NCBI GenBank assembly: GCA_964036195.1
Contig: OZ038458.1
Coordinates: 8,321,832 to 8,385,831, forward strand
DNA from: Sphaerolaimus hirsutus
Taxonomy: Eukaryota > Nematoda > Chromadorea > Monhysterida > Sphaerolaimidae
Reading direction: 5' to 3'
DNA: 64,000 nucleotides
A model generated the notes under the pieces. It made no database searches, had not been told where the DNA came from, and was given only the letters and a program-made list of their open reading frames with translations. The position numbers and the translations under genes are program-made. Below, in pieces: positions 9,791-51,040 of this stretch (position 1 is its first letter; each line of letters starts with the position of its first letter).

Positions 9791-10203
9791 GTTGTCATTA
9801 GATTTGCCAGACAAATATGAATTTATTCAGAATGATAAAATATATATTATACCTCATTTATTCCAGTAGAATAGTGCCTGTTTTTTATCAACTTTTTGAA
9901 CCTACCATTCTACTGCAGCTGCATTTCTATTTTTACACCATTTTTCAATCTATTCTTCATTTGAACAGTTTTTTAAAATGAATTTTGAACATTTTATTAC
10001 CCGAGCATCAATTCAGACAAAACATAATATGAAAGCAAATGTGCTTCTTAATAACGATTTTGAACACCTTGAACATTCTCACCATCCCTTTTTTTGTTTA
10101 TATTTATTATGACTTGACACCCTGAAATATAATTTATACCTGCCTTTCTATCTTTTTCGTCAGTGTAAAATGTGCCAAAACCTGCCATTCTACTGGTTGT
10201 ACC

Positions 10204-11283
10204 CAACGATGGGTAAGTTCTCCAAAAAAAAACACTTTCTGTGTTTTGAGTTTTTCAAAAATGAATACCTGTGTTTTGTTTTTTATCGAAAAAAAACTTG
10301 AGTAACTCTGTTTTTATTTCTGTGTTTTTTGTTAAAACTCGAGTTTTTTGGGTTTTTTCTAAAAAACTCAAGTTTCTGTCCAAAAAACTCGAGTTTTCCC
10401 CCCCAAAAAATCTGATTTACAGCATTTTGATGTGGAAACAGCGGTTTTCTTATAAAATATTGGTTTTGCACATGTTTTAACCCCACATAACATATGTGTT
10501 TTCATTCAAGTGTCAAAAAAGTCCATAAAAATTTCCTCAATGAGGACATCCACCCACATCGCAACACCAGCATCAACAAAATGCTCACAAAGGACAATTT
10601 ATACTCCAGTTACCTTACACCCTGCACGCGTGGTTCCCGCTGGAAGCGTGCCAACGGTTTTTTTTACGTATGCAATTTTCATAGAAAGTTGAAAAATGTA
10701 ATCATTGTTATAATGCTGAACGTTAACTTATTCACAGCAATGATTTTTTTTCATATTTTATAAAAAATCGTATGCTTCATGATCATTGGCACGCTTCCAA
10801 CGTGAGGCATAAATCAGTGCGAGGGCAGAGCATCATGTCCGCAGAGTATACGCAGTACTCCAAAATTCTTCAATGGATGTGCACTGTATGGAAGACTACA
10901 GAATGGATTTGAACTACAACTATATTTAAACATGTCCACCAGGAGATGTGCATGCCATCCTTAAATTATTTTTTGTTCCATCATAAAATTTGAATACATT
11001 ATGTACATGTTTACATGCCATACATTCATATCTTATCTTGTTTAGTTTAACTGAATTCATGTGCATTTTAAAAATGTGTTCAACCACTTCGCTGAAAAAA
11101 ACTCAAAAACTCAAAAAACTTTTCTGTGTTTCCGTGTTTCTGTGTTTCTGTGTTCTCCAAAAAAAAACTCATTTGAGTTTTGAGTTTTTCAAAATTTGTG
11201 AGTTTCCGTGTTTCTGTGTAAAACAAAAACACAGAAACTCAATGAGTTTCTGTGTTCAATTTCTGTGTTTTTTTCCATCGTTG
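10204..11283 (+). mobile_element. hAT-like element, CAACGATGGG family (copy 1)
   Basis: 1080 bp with TIRs CAACGATGGGTAAG... and ...CCATCGTTG and a perfect 8-bp duplication GTTGTACC (10196-10203 and 11284-11291). The subterminal regions are dense in AAAAACTCGAGTTTTT and TTTCTGTGTTTC palindromic words. Copy 2 is at 49016-50156. The interior shares TCCAAAATTCTTCAATGGATG with copy 2. No transposase ORF. Confidence 0.92.
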
Positions 11284-11847
11284 GTTGTACCTTCATTGTA
11301 GATATTTATGCCTTTCTATTAGAAGAAAATGGTAAAAATATTTAAAATAGAAATTTACTTTATTTTATTAAAATACTAAAAATGATCAACCACAGTAGAA
11401 TAACTGAAATATTTTGTTTCATTACGAGTACAAATCAAATGAAAGTGAGAAGAGCACAAATCAACAAAAACACAAGTATGGACCAGTTTCTGGATACCGC
11501 CAGTTCATCCTATGGTACACTCAGCGGACCGCGTTCTATGCATTTTTCTGAAGGACGTCCATCATGACGTCATCCGTAATAAAATTTAATTAATCCCAGC
11601 AAAAAATGACGAAAAAAACATTCCTCGTTTGTACGCGACTCCGCCTTTTTCTTTTTTTAATATATTTTTTGATTTCCTTGACATATTTTTTTCAAAGCAA
11701 GGGGTCATAAAAATATTTTTGAATAAAAAGTTCAAATTTTGGGAAGAAATTCACTGGGTATGCTCTGTGTATAATCTTTTGCATACAACCACGCATTTTC
11801 ACATACCTAGGTACTTGGCTTTTTTCAAAGACTAAGAATTAAGGCGT

Positions 11848-12235
11848 TCAATTCTAAAAGTCGACAAGTCCAAAATATGAAAATTTGGAGTTTGGCCTGG
11901 ACACGTCATCTGGGGCCACTCCCGCACCTTTTTCATGATTTTCCATAAATTTTTTGACCTCACATGCCCATATGACAAAGTGTCAAATTTGACATTTTTG
12001 GGAAAAATGCAAAAAATTTGGGCAAGAAGTCGACAAGTCCACTTAGTTTTGGGCTAAAAGTCGAAAAGTTCACCTTCCGCAGCCTTTTTTTATGGAAAAA
12101 AACGCAAGAAATGTGATAAGTCCATCATGGACACCGATTTCTAAAAGTCGACAAGTCCATAAATTTCCCATAAGGCAGGCGCGACGCGGGCGGGAACAAA
12201 AATGTTCTCGAGTGCAAGAAGGCGACAAGTCCATT
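11848..12235. repeat. Dispersed AGTCGACAAGTCC repeats
   Basis: The word GTCGACAAGTCC (or GGCGACAAGTCC) recurs about five times in under 400 bp (near 11858, 12030, 12147 and 12222, with a variant near 12060), separated by unrelated AT-rich sequence. No ends or reading frame are recognisable. It may be a decayed element. Confidence 0.45.
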
Positions 12236-12616
12236 TCCCTCCCCAAAACGGTTTTGTTCTGTCCGAGTAAATTTTATAGACACCCAATTTTTCACATATA
12301 CGTTGAGAGCAGGGCTGAAAATTTGACACTTTATTGTTAACATTTGGAACTTAATGTTGAGCATGAGAGAGCACCATTGGACACGCACCACGGACCTGGA
12401 ATTGGTAATTAAACTCAAAATGCGATTTACTCAAAATCACATTTTGTGGCCTCAATTACTCCACCCCACGGCACTTGCACTGGGGGATTTTTCGAGGGAG
12501 CTTAACGATAAAAAGACCACAAGTCAGTGCAAATAAAATTTTATCATAGAATTAAGGAAGGATAACTGGTCCATACAATGTGCATAAATAGACAACAACA
12601 GAAAAAAACAAATCAA

Positions 12617-15600
12617 CTATAATTTATCACCGTTTTCAGTTGGATTCCGCCATGCGAAAACTTTCACAGCTCCATCGGCACCGCCGCTGACTATGCGATT
12701 GAAGTTCCAATCGACAGATAAAACCTTGTCTTCGTGTCCCTGCAGAAACAATTATTTGATTAGTGCTTTGATTTGTCATGTGCAATCATGTGCTTTTTGG
12801 AGTTGTCAAATGATATTCAGAGTTTTTGAGAAGCTTACCAATAAGATACACTGCTATACTCGGCGGACATCATACGTAGTGTGGAAACCTACCACAGTCC
12901 ACAACCCATTTGAATTGTGAACCAAAAATTATACAGTTTTCCACCATAATATTTCGTTTTTACTATGGAATAATTAATTAAGAAATTTATTACAAAGTGT
13001 TATTAATAAAATTATTGTGGGATTCTGAGCATACTTTGATGTCCGTCGAGTATACCTGATATCACTAAAAACAGCGGATACAATTTACATATAAATACGT
13101 AAATACCATCATGTAAATAAATATTACCGAAGAGGCACTAGGTACAGCATGTGTTCTCACCTTTAAATCATACAGCGGTGCTTTGTGGCTCCTTCTATCC
13201 CAAATTTTGACCAGTTTGTCGTAACTGGCAGACGCAAACAAATTCTCACTTTGCGGACACCAGCGCACGTCGGACACCCAGCCCAAATGCGAGCTGAATG
13301 TACCTTTCACAAGGGAGCCCTCTGCAAAGTCAGAATTCTTTGACAACTGTGGTCACATAAATGCTAGAGATATTGAATAAAAAGAACATGGCTATTCAGA
13401 GGAACGTTTTATCTTGTATGAGAGGTGTACACGCTTTTTGTTTGTTTGTTTTTAATGCAAAAGTACTGAAACAAACGATGCCGAGCATCATAGCGAAACA
13501 AAGTAGCACCAGATGCTGACCTACCACATATAAAATGGCGCTAGGATTTTTTTACAGTTCCCAAGTAACTTTAATCCTGGTACCGTCTGACCTACCTGTG
13601 CTTCTGGTATCCCACAGCCTTACATGTCTGTCGGTGCTCCCAGTTATCAGCACATTCGGTGACTCTTGGCATGCTGCCAAAGATGTGTGCGATCTCTCAC
13701 CAACCAGACGGGATGTTTGACCTGAATATAAATTGTATCGATAATTTACAAGCACGAAAATGAGTTATGGATGGGCAATAAAACTTGACAAAACTATAAA
13801 ATAAAACCGCCAAAACCATCACCACCTACCAGCCAGTTCCAAATCCCACACAATTATAGAATGGTCGAAGCTGCACGTGGCCACGGTGGCCTTGTTGCAA
13901 TGCGGCCACGCCACGCCCGTCACGGCTTCCCGGTGCCCGCCCAGAGTCACCATCGGCGTCTGCGTGGATTGTTGGCAATTAAATAAAGGTCACTGGTGCA
14001 AAAGGAACTGATTATTTGAACCTTTGTGAATTGGTCGCTTTTTGTCCTTTTGGCTCCGCCCACCACCGATGAACTGGGCTCTGGAAAACAGTGACACTAA
14101 TTACCTGAATGTTGAAAGGAATCTAACACAAACACAACACAAACCGCCATCAGAAGCGGGTGGTCCTTCCTGCCACACTTTCAACATTGAATCGAAACCG
14201 CCGCTGACGATTCTGTCGCCGTCCGAATTCGCCGCGACACATTCTACGCTGCGTTCGTGGCCCCGATACGTGCCCAGACACGTGAGCGGGATTGCGGCTG
14301 ACGCCTGAAATGTTGCTAGAAGGTTGCCGTGGATCGAGTCACGTATGATGACTTGTCCTTTAGTCCAAGCTAGCGAGGCGATTTGACCCACATCTAAGTC
14401 CGAGCGATTTTTCCCCAATTTTTTTGCTGAAAATGTCTAATATGTGCTCCAGTTTGCTAATTTTGACGTTTATAATAGCTATTTTTGTCTGGATACATGG
14501 TTATGTACCTATTTTATTTATATCTATAGCGATGTCAATGCCATTCGGCAAAATGCCAAGTCATCATAAGTCTTCCGTTTCCGTGGGTGCGTTTTGGTAG
14601 ATTATGAGCACAGAAAATGTGGCTTGCACTAATGAGATTACGGCGTTGAAATTTACACGTGGACTTTTTGCGCCAGTTGTGTCACAGTGTGTCGAAAATA
14701 TGAATGCTCATGCCCAAAAGGATCAAACAACCAGAAAAACTTTTCGATAACACACCTGCCAGCGCCACTGCGCAATTGTCATATCAGTCGATCCGGTGAC
14801 AAACTTTGTGACACCATCCTCAGCCGATGGCAAAGTCGCCACACATTTTATGGCATCATTGTGCTGCGATTGATTTAGTTCCAGCACGGCAGATTTTTTG
14901 TTTGAAGGCTGGCTGATGGCAGAAATTATACGGACGCCACTGTCGTAACATCCGGCGATGATGCTGCGACAATAATATTCAATAGATACGATACAATTTT
15001 AAATGAGGGAAACAAAATGATGATTATTTGTAAATATTAAACGCCCATAGCATTATGATTAGATTCTAGCGCTGTGCGGTTGACAGAGATACTCGAAACA
15101 TTCAAAATCAATCAGTCACTACATGTGGAAACCTACAAACCCCCAACAAACATTTGCTCAGTCTGCACAGCAGCAGCAACCCAATCTTCACACACAACAT
15201 CAAACTGCGGCTCTGGCGGTTCGGTTTTGAGCACACACTCGATTTTTATGTCCGATTCGGCATCGATTGATTCAATTTCATCGATCAATTCGCCCAGCGA
15301 GACGCGAAGCAAAATGCCATTCACGAGGAAATCGAACGTTGGAAAATTGACGCGGGGTTCGTCAGTTTCGGCTGAAAAACACACACAACTTTATGATGCA
15401 TATACTCGGCGGGCATCACACTTAACATGGAAACCTACCATAACCCATCTGAATAATGAAGAAAAATTATACAGTTTTATAATATTTCATCATAATATTT
15501 CGTTTTTACTATGGAATAATTTATTACGAAATTTATCACGAGATTTTATTCATTAAATTACGGTAGAATTTTGCCCAAAGTATTCGCTCCACTCGGTATA

Positions 15601-15975
15601 CGAACGAATGGGACGCACTCAGAGATGCCAACATTATTAAACAACAGGGAAACCCCAAAAATAGGACTCACTAATCGCAAGCTGTTTGATAAACGAATTG
15701 AGTTCGGTCACGCTGCTCGTTGCCGGCACAGAGAACGACCCGCCCGGCACTTGAACGCTGTGAAAGACATTTTACAACACGAAAAACTCACGCAACGTAA
15801 TGGTTAACGACACTTGGCAGTCTTCCAAACCGTCTCAAACGACGTTTAAATGGGTAAAATTGACAATCTACCTCTTTTGGTTGGTGAAAAAAGTGACGGG
15901 CAAGTAACGAGCATTTTCTTGAAGCCCGGAATCTATCGGTGTAGCACCGTTGTCGCCATTTATCTCCGAATCCAT
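12617..15975 (-). CDS. WDR12: WDR12/Ytm1 ribosome biogenesis protein
   Basis: In the nucleolus, WDR12 (yeast Ytm1) acts with BOP1 and PES1 (PeBoW complex) in 60S subunit and large rRNA processing. Ten exons on the minus strand: 15975-15872, 15757-15672, 15371-15152, 14963-14756, 14304-14145, 14080-14022, 13959-13830, 13721-13596, 13321-13161 and 12739-12617. All junctions are GT/AG with matching phases, giving 458 aa (human about 423). The NLE domain lies at about residues 25-105 ([28 protein letters not shown]), followed by WD40 repeats to the C-terminus. Diagnostic stretches are [39 protein letters not shown] and [11 protein letters not shown]. The start ATG at 15975 precedes the conserved segment by about 25 residues; an upstream in-frame ATG exists, so the exact start is uncertain. 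The donor after DG at 14145 (GTTTGT) was chosen by phase. Introns at 12.85-13.06 and 15.40-15.60 kb each hold a GGTATACTCGG-type MITE. Confidence 0.93.
12852..13056. mobile_element. MITE, GGTATACTCGGCGGAC family (copy 1)
   Basis: Begins TATACTCGGCGGACATCA and ends GATGTCCGTCGAGTATACC. The interior shows the family's TACTATGGAATAATTAAT centre and flanking ACGAAATTTAT / ATAATATTTCG words. It lies in the last WDR12 intron. There are about six copies in this window of roughly 200-250 bp, with no coding capacity. Confidence 0.85.
15400..15601. mobile_element. MITE, GGTATACTCGGCGGAC family (copy 2)
   Basis: Starts TATACTCGGCGGGCATCAC and ends CACTCGGTATACG, in the WDR12 intron between exons 15757-15672 and 15371-15152. 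The interior GTTTTTACTATGGAATAATT is shared with the other copies. The right end is diverged (CGGTATAC). Confidence 0.75.
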
Positions 15976-17044
15976 TTCGACAGATTGGTCGTCCTTCTTT
16001 TTTGGAAACAAAACAGTGACGAAATGAGTTCCGCCCTTGAAATTCAGGATTATAAAAGACAAAAGTACCATACGTTTGGATAAATGTATTGTAAAATAGT
16101 TTCAGCGTCCAAAGCATGATTCATAAAAACGATATTGATGCAGCTGCAGACTGAAAAATATTGTCATCATAGCTATAAAGATGCCCAGTAAACCTTTTCA
16201 TTTGACCCTTTGATTTCCATGGGACTCAAAATCCCTAATGGATGGCAGGGTTGCAAAATATGCGAAATACCTAGCAGCTATAGAATTCACACCAAAGTTA
16301 TATTAGAAAAATTGACACAGAGAAAGTTCATTCAATGTACACCTCCCCCTGTCCGATCAGATGTGCTTTTCATATTTACACGCTTTATCACACAATTCTG
16401 TAGTAATTTCAATCAACTGCAACAACATTACGTGAAAAATGCGTTGGCACGAGGCCAAAATAAGTTCACTGCAAGCACCAAATTTTCAGCATGAAAACCA
16501 CAAATTCGTTTTATTGTGGCTATTTTCTATGTTAAGAGACAGAGATCCGTCTCTGCGGAACTCTGAACTTCTTTAGTAATTCTGTATCCAATTGTTATTA
16601 TTTTTACCAAAAAGAAAATTCGGGCCACGACCGTGAAAAATCGATTGGCCTTTGCTTCGCGTTTTTCTCGTTTTCTCTGTTCCCTCCACCAAAGGAAAAG
16701 CTTTCACATCGCCTATACCTTCATTTCAGAATTTTTAGTTAAGTTGATATTTTAAATTCGCTGCGACCATTTCACCGAATACCTCACGAGAGTGAAATCC
16801 ACAATCTGAAAAGATCAGAAAATTGGTTAATTGCTGGTTTTACCATTACTTTTGCCGCAGTCATTTATTTCTCCAAACAGAATTGTCTATTTCGTTTTAA
16901 CGATCAAGAATGTATGATTACAGGCATTTACCGTTTTTAGTATTGGTCACCCGATTTATAAATTCGCCAACGATGTTATAGCAATCTACGCATTGTATCA
17001 TTATTGTTGTTTAGTGCCGGGCGTTGGTGTCCCGGGATAGTTTC
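15976..17044. promoter_or_regulatory. Divergent intergenic region between WDR12 and par-1
   Basis: About 1.1 kb between the WDR12 start (minus) and the candidate par-1 first exon (plus). It must hold the 5' flanks of both genes, possibly as a shared bidirectional promoter. No convincing TATA box or repeat is visible. It is AT-rich and has none of the MITE families that fill the other gaps in the window, which fits constraint. The assignment rests on gene orientation only. Confidence 0.4.
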
Positions 17045-46884
<29,840 letters not shown>

Positions 46885-46987
46885 TTTGTGGTAGTGGAGA
46901 AAAATTCATGTATACATCAATGTGTCGTTTTTGATTTGGTTCTTCTCAAAAATATGCGTAGTAAAAATGAACATTCATGTTTTGGGC

Positions 46988-47193
46988 CCGCACACGCTAG
47001 TTGACGTCGCGAATTCGTGTCAACTGAATGTCAACTAAATAACACAACAAAAATTCAAAAGCATCACACTTAACAGAAACAATGGAAATTAAGTGTCACG
47101 AAATAAAATTAATTATTCTCTATCAGATAGGAATGTTGAAATCACATAATCCACAAAAATTTAGTTGACATGAATTCAGTTGACATCCGGTTC
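46988..47193. mobile_element. Palindromic MITE, CACACNNTAGTTGACAT family (copy 3)
   Basis: Starts GCACACGCTAGTTGACGTCG and ends AGTTGACATGAATTCAGTTGACATC. It begins about 100 bp after the par-1 stop, so it is probably in the 3' UTR or immediate flank. It contains an AATAAA at 47102-47107. Confidence 0.75.
47102..47107 (+). terminator. Candidate par-1 polyadenylation signal AATAAA
   Basis: The first AATAAA after the par-1 stop codon, 218 nt downstream, lies inside the MITE at 46988-47193. A pyrimidine/GT-rich downstream element is not obvious. Position is the only support. Confidence 0.35.
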
Positions 47194-48769
47194 GTGTGGC
47201 ATCTTTGAGACTATATTGTCACGGCCGTGAAAATCGAAACGACACATCTACCTAAATATTTACCTACTATCATTGAGGTGGCAGTGCTTACTTCCAACAC
47301 TATACCTTTAAATGTGTCAACATTTGTTTTACACACTATATCTGGCTTGTTGCACATTTTCCTGGACACCGTGTAGATTTCGATGTTTGAGCATACATTT
47401 TTTGAAGGGTTTATATCGTTAGCAGCTGAAGTATGTATTTACGTAAGTTTTTGCAAATTTCTTGACTTGTGATTTGGAATTTTGAGCTACCGTTTTGTTT
47501 CCTCAGTTTTGATCGTTTGAAATGTTTAGATGTTGGATTTTCTGGATTGGGGTGGCTGCTGCACTGCTGTTTCTTTACCTTAACACAGTGGCTTTTCACA
47601 AAGCATTGAATAGTAGCTTATACTCTACATTATTTACGTTTTACGGCAAAACATCGATGATTTAATAGAATCCACAAAATTAAAAGTACACCCAGGTTAA
47701 ATATCTGTTTGGTTTTGGTCATTCTTGCAAAATGTCCCTTTTTACTACAGCCGAGGGTCATTTCTAATGGCAGTGTGAAATCGTTATATCACAGTCAATT
47801 TCTGATTACACCTGCATATTTTAAATGGACTCGCTGTACCCTAAGCATGTGTACCATCAAAATAGATACATATTTACATATTTATCATTGTTACCTTTTT
47901 TGCATGCCCATTTACTGTTTTCTCTGAAAATTTTACATAGGCAGAACTGATTTACCTTTTGTACTCAACTGTCAGTGTCAAACATGTGCAGTAATTGTGA
48001 TGTTCCAGCCGCGTTGAAGTGTCATCTTTCAAGCGCCCGCTTGTTGATGAATGATTTCGTAGCAATTAAATATAGAGCTGATCATTCGGGTTGGGACACA
48101 ATTACAATCCAATGAAAATTCTATGTACTGTAAAATTTTGTGCTGTTATCTTATTTGGCACCAGCTAAAGTGATAGGCAATCGTCAAAATTTTGAAAATT
48201 GTGAGAGATATCAGTTAAATATAATGTTATTTGTATATTTTGATATTGTAATGATTACATTTAAAAAATTCAATATTAAAATGGCTGATATTCGATATCG
48301 TCCCAACCCTATCTACGGCAGATGAATTTTTGTATGATCCAAGTTCTGGCGTTTCCCAAGTTTTGACGCTTGTCCTTTCGCTTTGCCAGTTGCACAAGTG
48401 AACTCAGAGACTATCTTCTGATAAAATATTTCTGCAAAAACCCAGAAATATCAGCTACCCCATGAAAAAAACTTGATATATTTTATGTACAAAAGTGATG
48501 TTTCAATAAGACTGAACAGCTAAATATATCGAGCATAACTTTCTGCAGTTGTCCGTTTCGGCACGCGTTCATGTTTTCCATTTGATGTCCTTTCGCTACC
48601 TTAAATTATTTATTTCGAGTATCAAAAAGTATTCTTTTCCTGCTGATTATTGCGAATTTTTCTTACCATTGAGAATTAACAATGAAAAGAAGACCAGCTT
48701 GTCTGATCGTGTGAGAAATTTTTTTTTAACATTAAAAACGTTAAAAGCATATACCGGTACCGTATTTCC

Positions 48770-48838
48770 TCGAAATACCCCCAGGGGGTTTTAAAAATTT
48801 TTTGGCGGGGTAGGGGTTTTTTTCGAGGAAATACGGTA
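48770..48838. repeat. Small palindrome CCGTATTTCCTCGAAATACC
   Basis: A 69-bp inverted repeat, CCGTATTTCCTCGAAATACCCCC ... TTTTTTTCGAGGAAATACGG, with a short AT loop. It resembles minimal terminal pieces of the TACCGTAT-type elements at 50477-50832 and 58586-58997. Confidence 0.7.
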
Positions 48839-49015
48839 AATGTAGTAACATTCTTCAGTATTTCCTCCTAAAGCGCTAGCTACACTAGTGAGATAACCGG
48901 GACCGGGACTGGCTTTTTTGAATTGTTGGGACCGGGACCGGGACTGGCTTTTTTGAATTGTCGCGACCGGGACTGGGGGGTCGGGACCGGGATTTGCCGA
49001 ACCATGTACCAGGAC

Positions 49016-50156
49016 CAACGATGGGTAAGTTCTCAAAAAAAAACACTTTCTGTGTTTTGAGTTTTTCAAAAATGAATACCTGTGTTTTGAGTTTTTTCTT
49101 GAAAAAAACTTGAGTAACTCTTTTTATTTCTGTGTTTTTTTGTAAAAACTCAAGTTTTTCGAGTTTTTTCCAAAAAATTCGAGTTTTCCCACAAAAAATT
49201 TTGATTTACAGCATTTCGATCTGGAAACAGTGGTTTTCTTATAAAATATTGGTTTGGCACATGTTTTAACCCCACATAACATTTGTGTATTCATTCAAGT
49301 GTCAGAAAAGTCCTTAAAAATGTCCACAATGAGGACATCACCATCACAACACCAGCAACAAAATGCCCAGAAACGACAATTTACGCAGTACTCCAAAATT
49401 CTTCAATGGATGTGCACTGTATGGAAGACTACGGAATTGATTTGAACTACAACTACCATATCACCTCGGAATACCCCCATGGGCGTTATTATTTCGTCCA
49501 AAAGTTTTGTAAGGATCATAGAAAATAGTAGGCATTTACATACCCAAAACAGGTTATAAATGCGTACAAACAGGATATATTTGAAAAAAACATATAGTCA
49601 GCTACACAACCTAGTAAAGTCTATGTGTAGCTGCGATGCAAATAAGCAGTAATAAATACATCATGTACATTGGATACATGATGTACATCATCCCGGAGGG
49701 GGGTATTTCAAGGGGGGCGGGACTTATTTTTTCACCAGTCCATTTTGAGGGGAGTTAATTCAAGGGGGGGTTTATTCAAGGTAATAAGGTATACTTAAAT
49801 GTTAAAACTTAAATTGTCAAATCCACCATAGGATGTGCATGCCATCTTTAATTTCTTTTTTGTACCATTATAAAATATGAATACATTATGTACATATTTA
49901 CATACTATAGATGCTTATCTTATCTTGTTTAGTTTAACTGAATTAATGTGCATTCAACCACTTCGCTGAAAAAAACACAAAAACTCAAAAAACTTTTCTG
50001 TGTTTCCGTGTTTCTGTGTTTCTGTGTTCTCCAAAAAAAAACTCATTTGAGTTTTGAGTTTTTCAAAATTTATGAGTTTCCGTGTTTCTGTGTAAAACAA
50101 AAACACAGAAACTCAATGAGTTTCTGTGTTCAATTTCTGTGTTTTTTCCATCGTTG
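49016..50156 (+). mobile_element. hAT-like element, CAACGATGGG family (copy 2)
   Basis: 1141 bp with TIRs CAACGATGGG / CCATCGTTG and a perfect 8-bp duplication ACCAGGAC (49008-49015 and 50157-50164). It interrupts an older CGGGACCGGGACTGG repeat: GCCGAACCATGTACCAGGACC continues at 50165 with GCGGTCAAG. It shares ends and inner segments with 10204-11283, and carries extra AATACCCCCATGGGCGTTAT-type sequence that may be a further insertion. Confidence 0.93.
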
Positions 50157-50476
50157 ACCAGGACCGCGGTCAAGTTTTAACCCTATTGGTATGTAATATC
50201 CAGCCAATGTTACGCAAAATTCCACTGTTGAATAACCAATGTATTAGCACTTTTATAACATTATTCAATCACTATTCCATGCCCAGCTTCAGTTGAAGTC
50301 ATCAACATTTGATGAAAAGCAATATACAAATATTTATGTAACCTGTAACATGTTTTTGGGCAGAAATCACAACTTATATCAGATGGCTCCACCGCTATTA
50401 TATCGCTATATATAACATCATAAAGTACTGCTATTTGCCTGGCATATTTACGTGTATACGTTGACAACATTGTAAC

Positions 50477-50832
50477 TACCGTATATCCTTGAATAAGACC
50501 CCAGGGGCGTTATTATTTCGTCAGAGGTTTTGGAGGGGGGAGTTATTTTTTCCTCAGAACTTCCAGGAAAACTTTCACTTTATTCATTGTTTGTATGCAT
50601 TCCGTCAACACATCTAATGCAGAAAATGACCAGTTCAACAAGAACAAAAACAACGTATCCATCCTCAAATTAGTGTTCATCGGCGTCTGAATCATTCAAA
50701 TAGACATTGTCGTTTTACCCAGAGGGGGGACTTATTCAAGAGGGGGAGTTATTCAGGGGGGGCGTTATTTTTTCCTCACCTGGCCAACAGGGGGGTGTTA
50801 TTCAAGGGGGGGTCTTATTCAAGGATATACAG
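50477..50832. mobile_element. MITE with CCGTATATCCTTGAATAAGA ends
   Basis: Inverted ends CCGTATATCCTTGAATAAGACCCC and GGGGTCTTATTCAAGGATATACAGTA are about 350 bp apart. The subterminal regions are rich in GGGGGGAGTTATTTTTTCC. Copy 2 is at 58586-58997. Confidence 0.8.
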
Positions 50833-51040
50833 TATATTTGGGTGCCTTTGAAAAAACCGTTTTATTAAAAAACGTCATTTTTTAAACCCAGGTCATTGAA
50901 AAAGACGTTTTTTTCATCCCTTGTCGGGACCACTATAATATTCCGGGACTGGGTGGTCGGGACCGGGACCGGGACCGCTCCAGTCCCGACTTTTTGCCGA
51001 ACCATGTACCGGGACCGCGGTCCCGTTTGAACGGGTCAGG

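Larger units (their letters stand above)
7471..12616. other. Intergenic region between UBAP2 and WDR12, transposon-filled
   Basis: No exon with coding character was found. It contains a 271-bp palindromic element (7663-7933), a CAGGGTTGG hAT-like element (8539-9416) inserted in TGTCAA-repeat DNA that continues to about 9790, and a CAACGATGGG element (10204-11283). A dispersed AGTCGACAAGTCC motif lies at 11850-12230. Both flanking genes are on the minus strand, so this holds the UBAP2 promoter and the WDR12 3' flank. Confidence 0.6.

Noticed and set aside
14305-14418. Upstream extension of the WDR12 exon ([18 protein letters not shown])
   Set aside because: Looks WD40-like at first, but splicing at 14304 after WRWQ gives the correct phase and matches the family's spacing; the extension would interrupt the WD repeat.
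49948-50157. ORF repeated in two places (also 10990-11301) suggesting a conserved small protein
   Set aside because: Both are subterminal GTGTTTCTGTGTTTC repeats of the CAACGATGGG element; conservation is that of the transposon.
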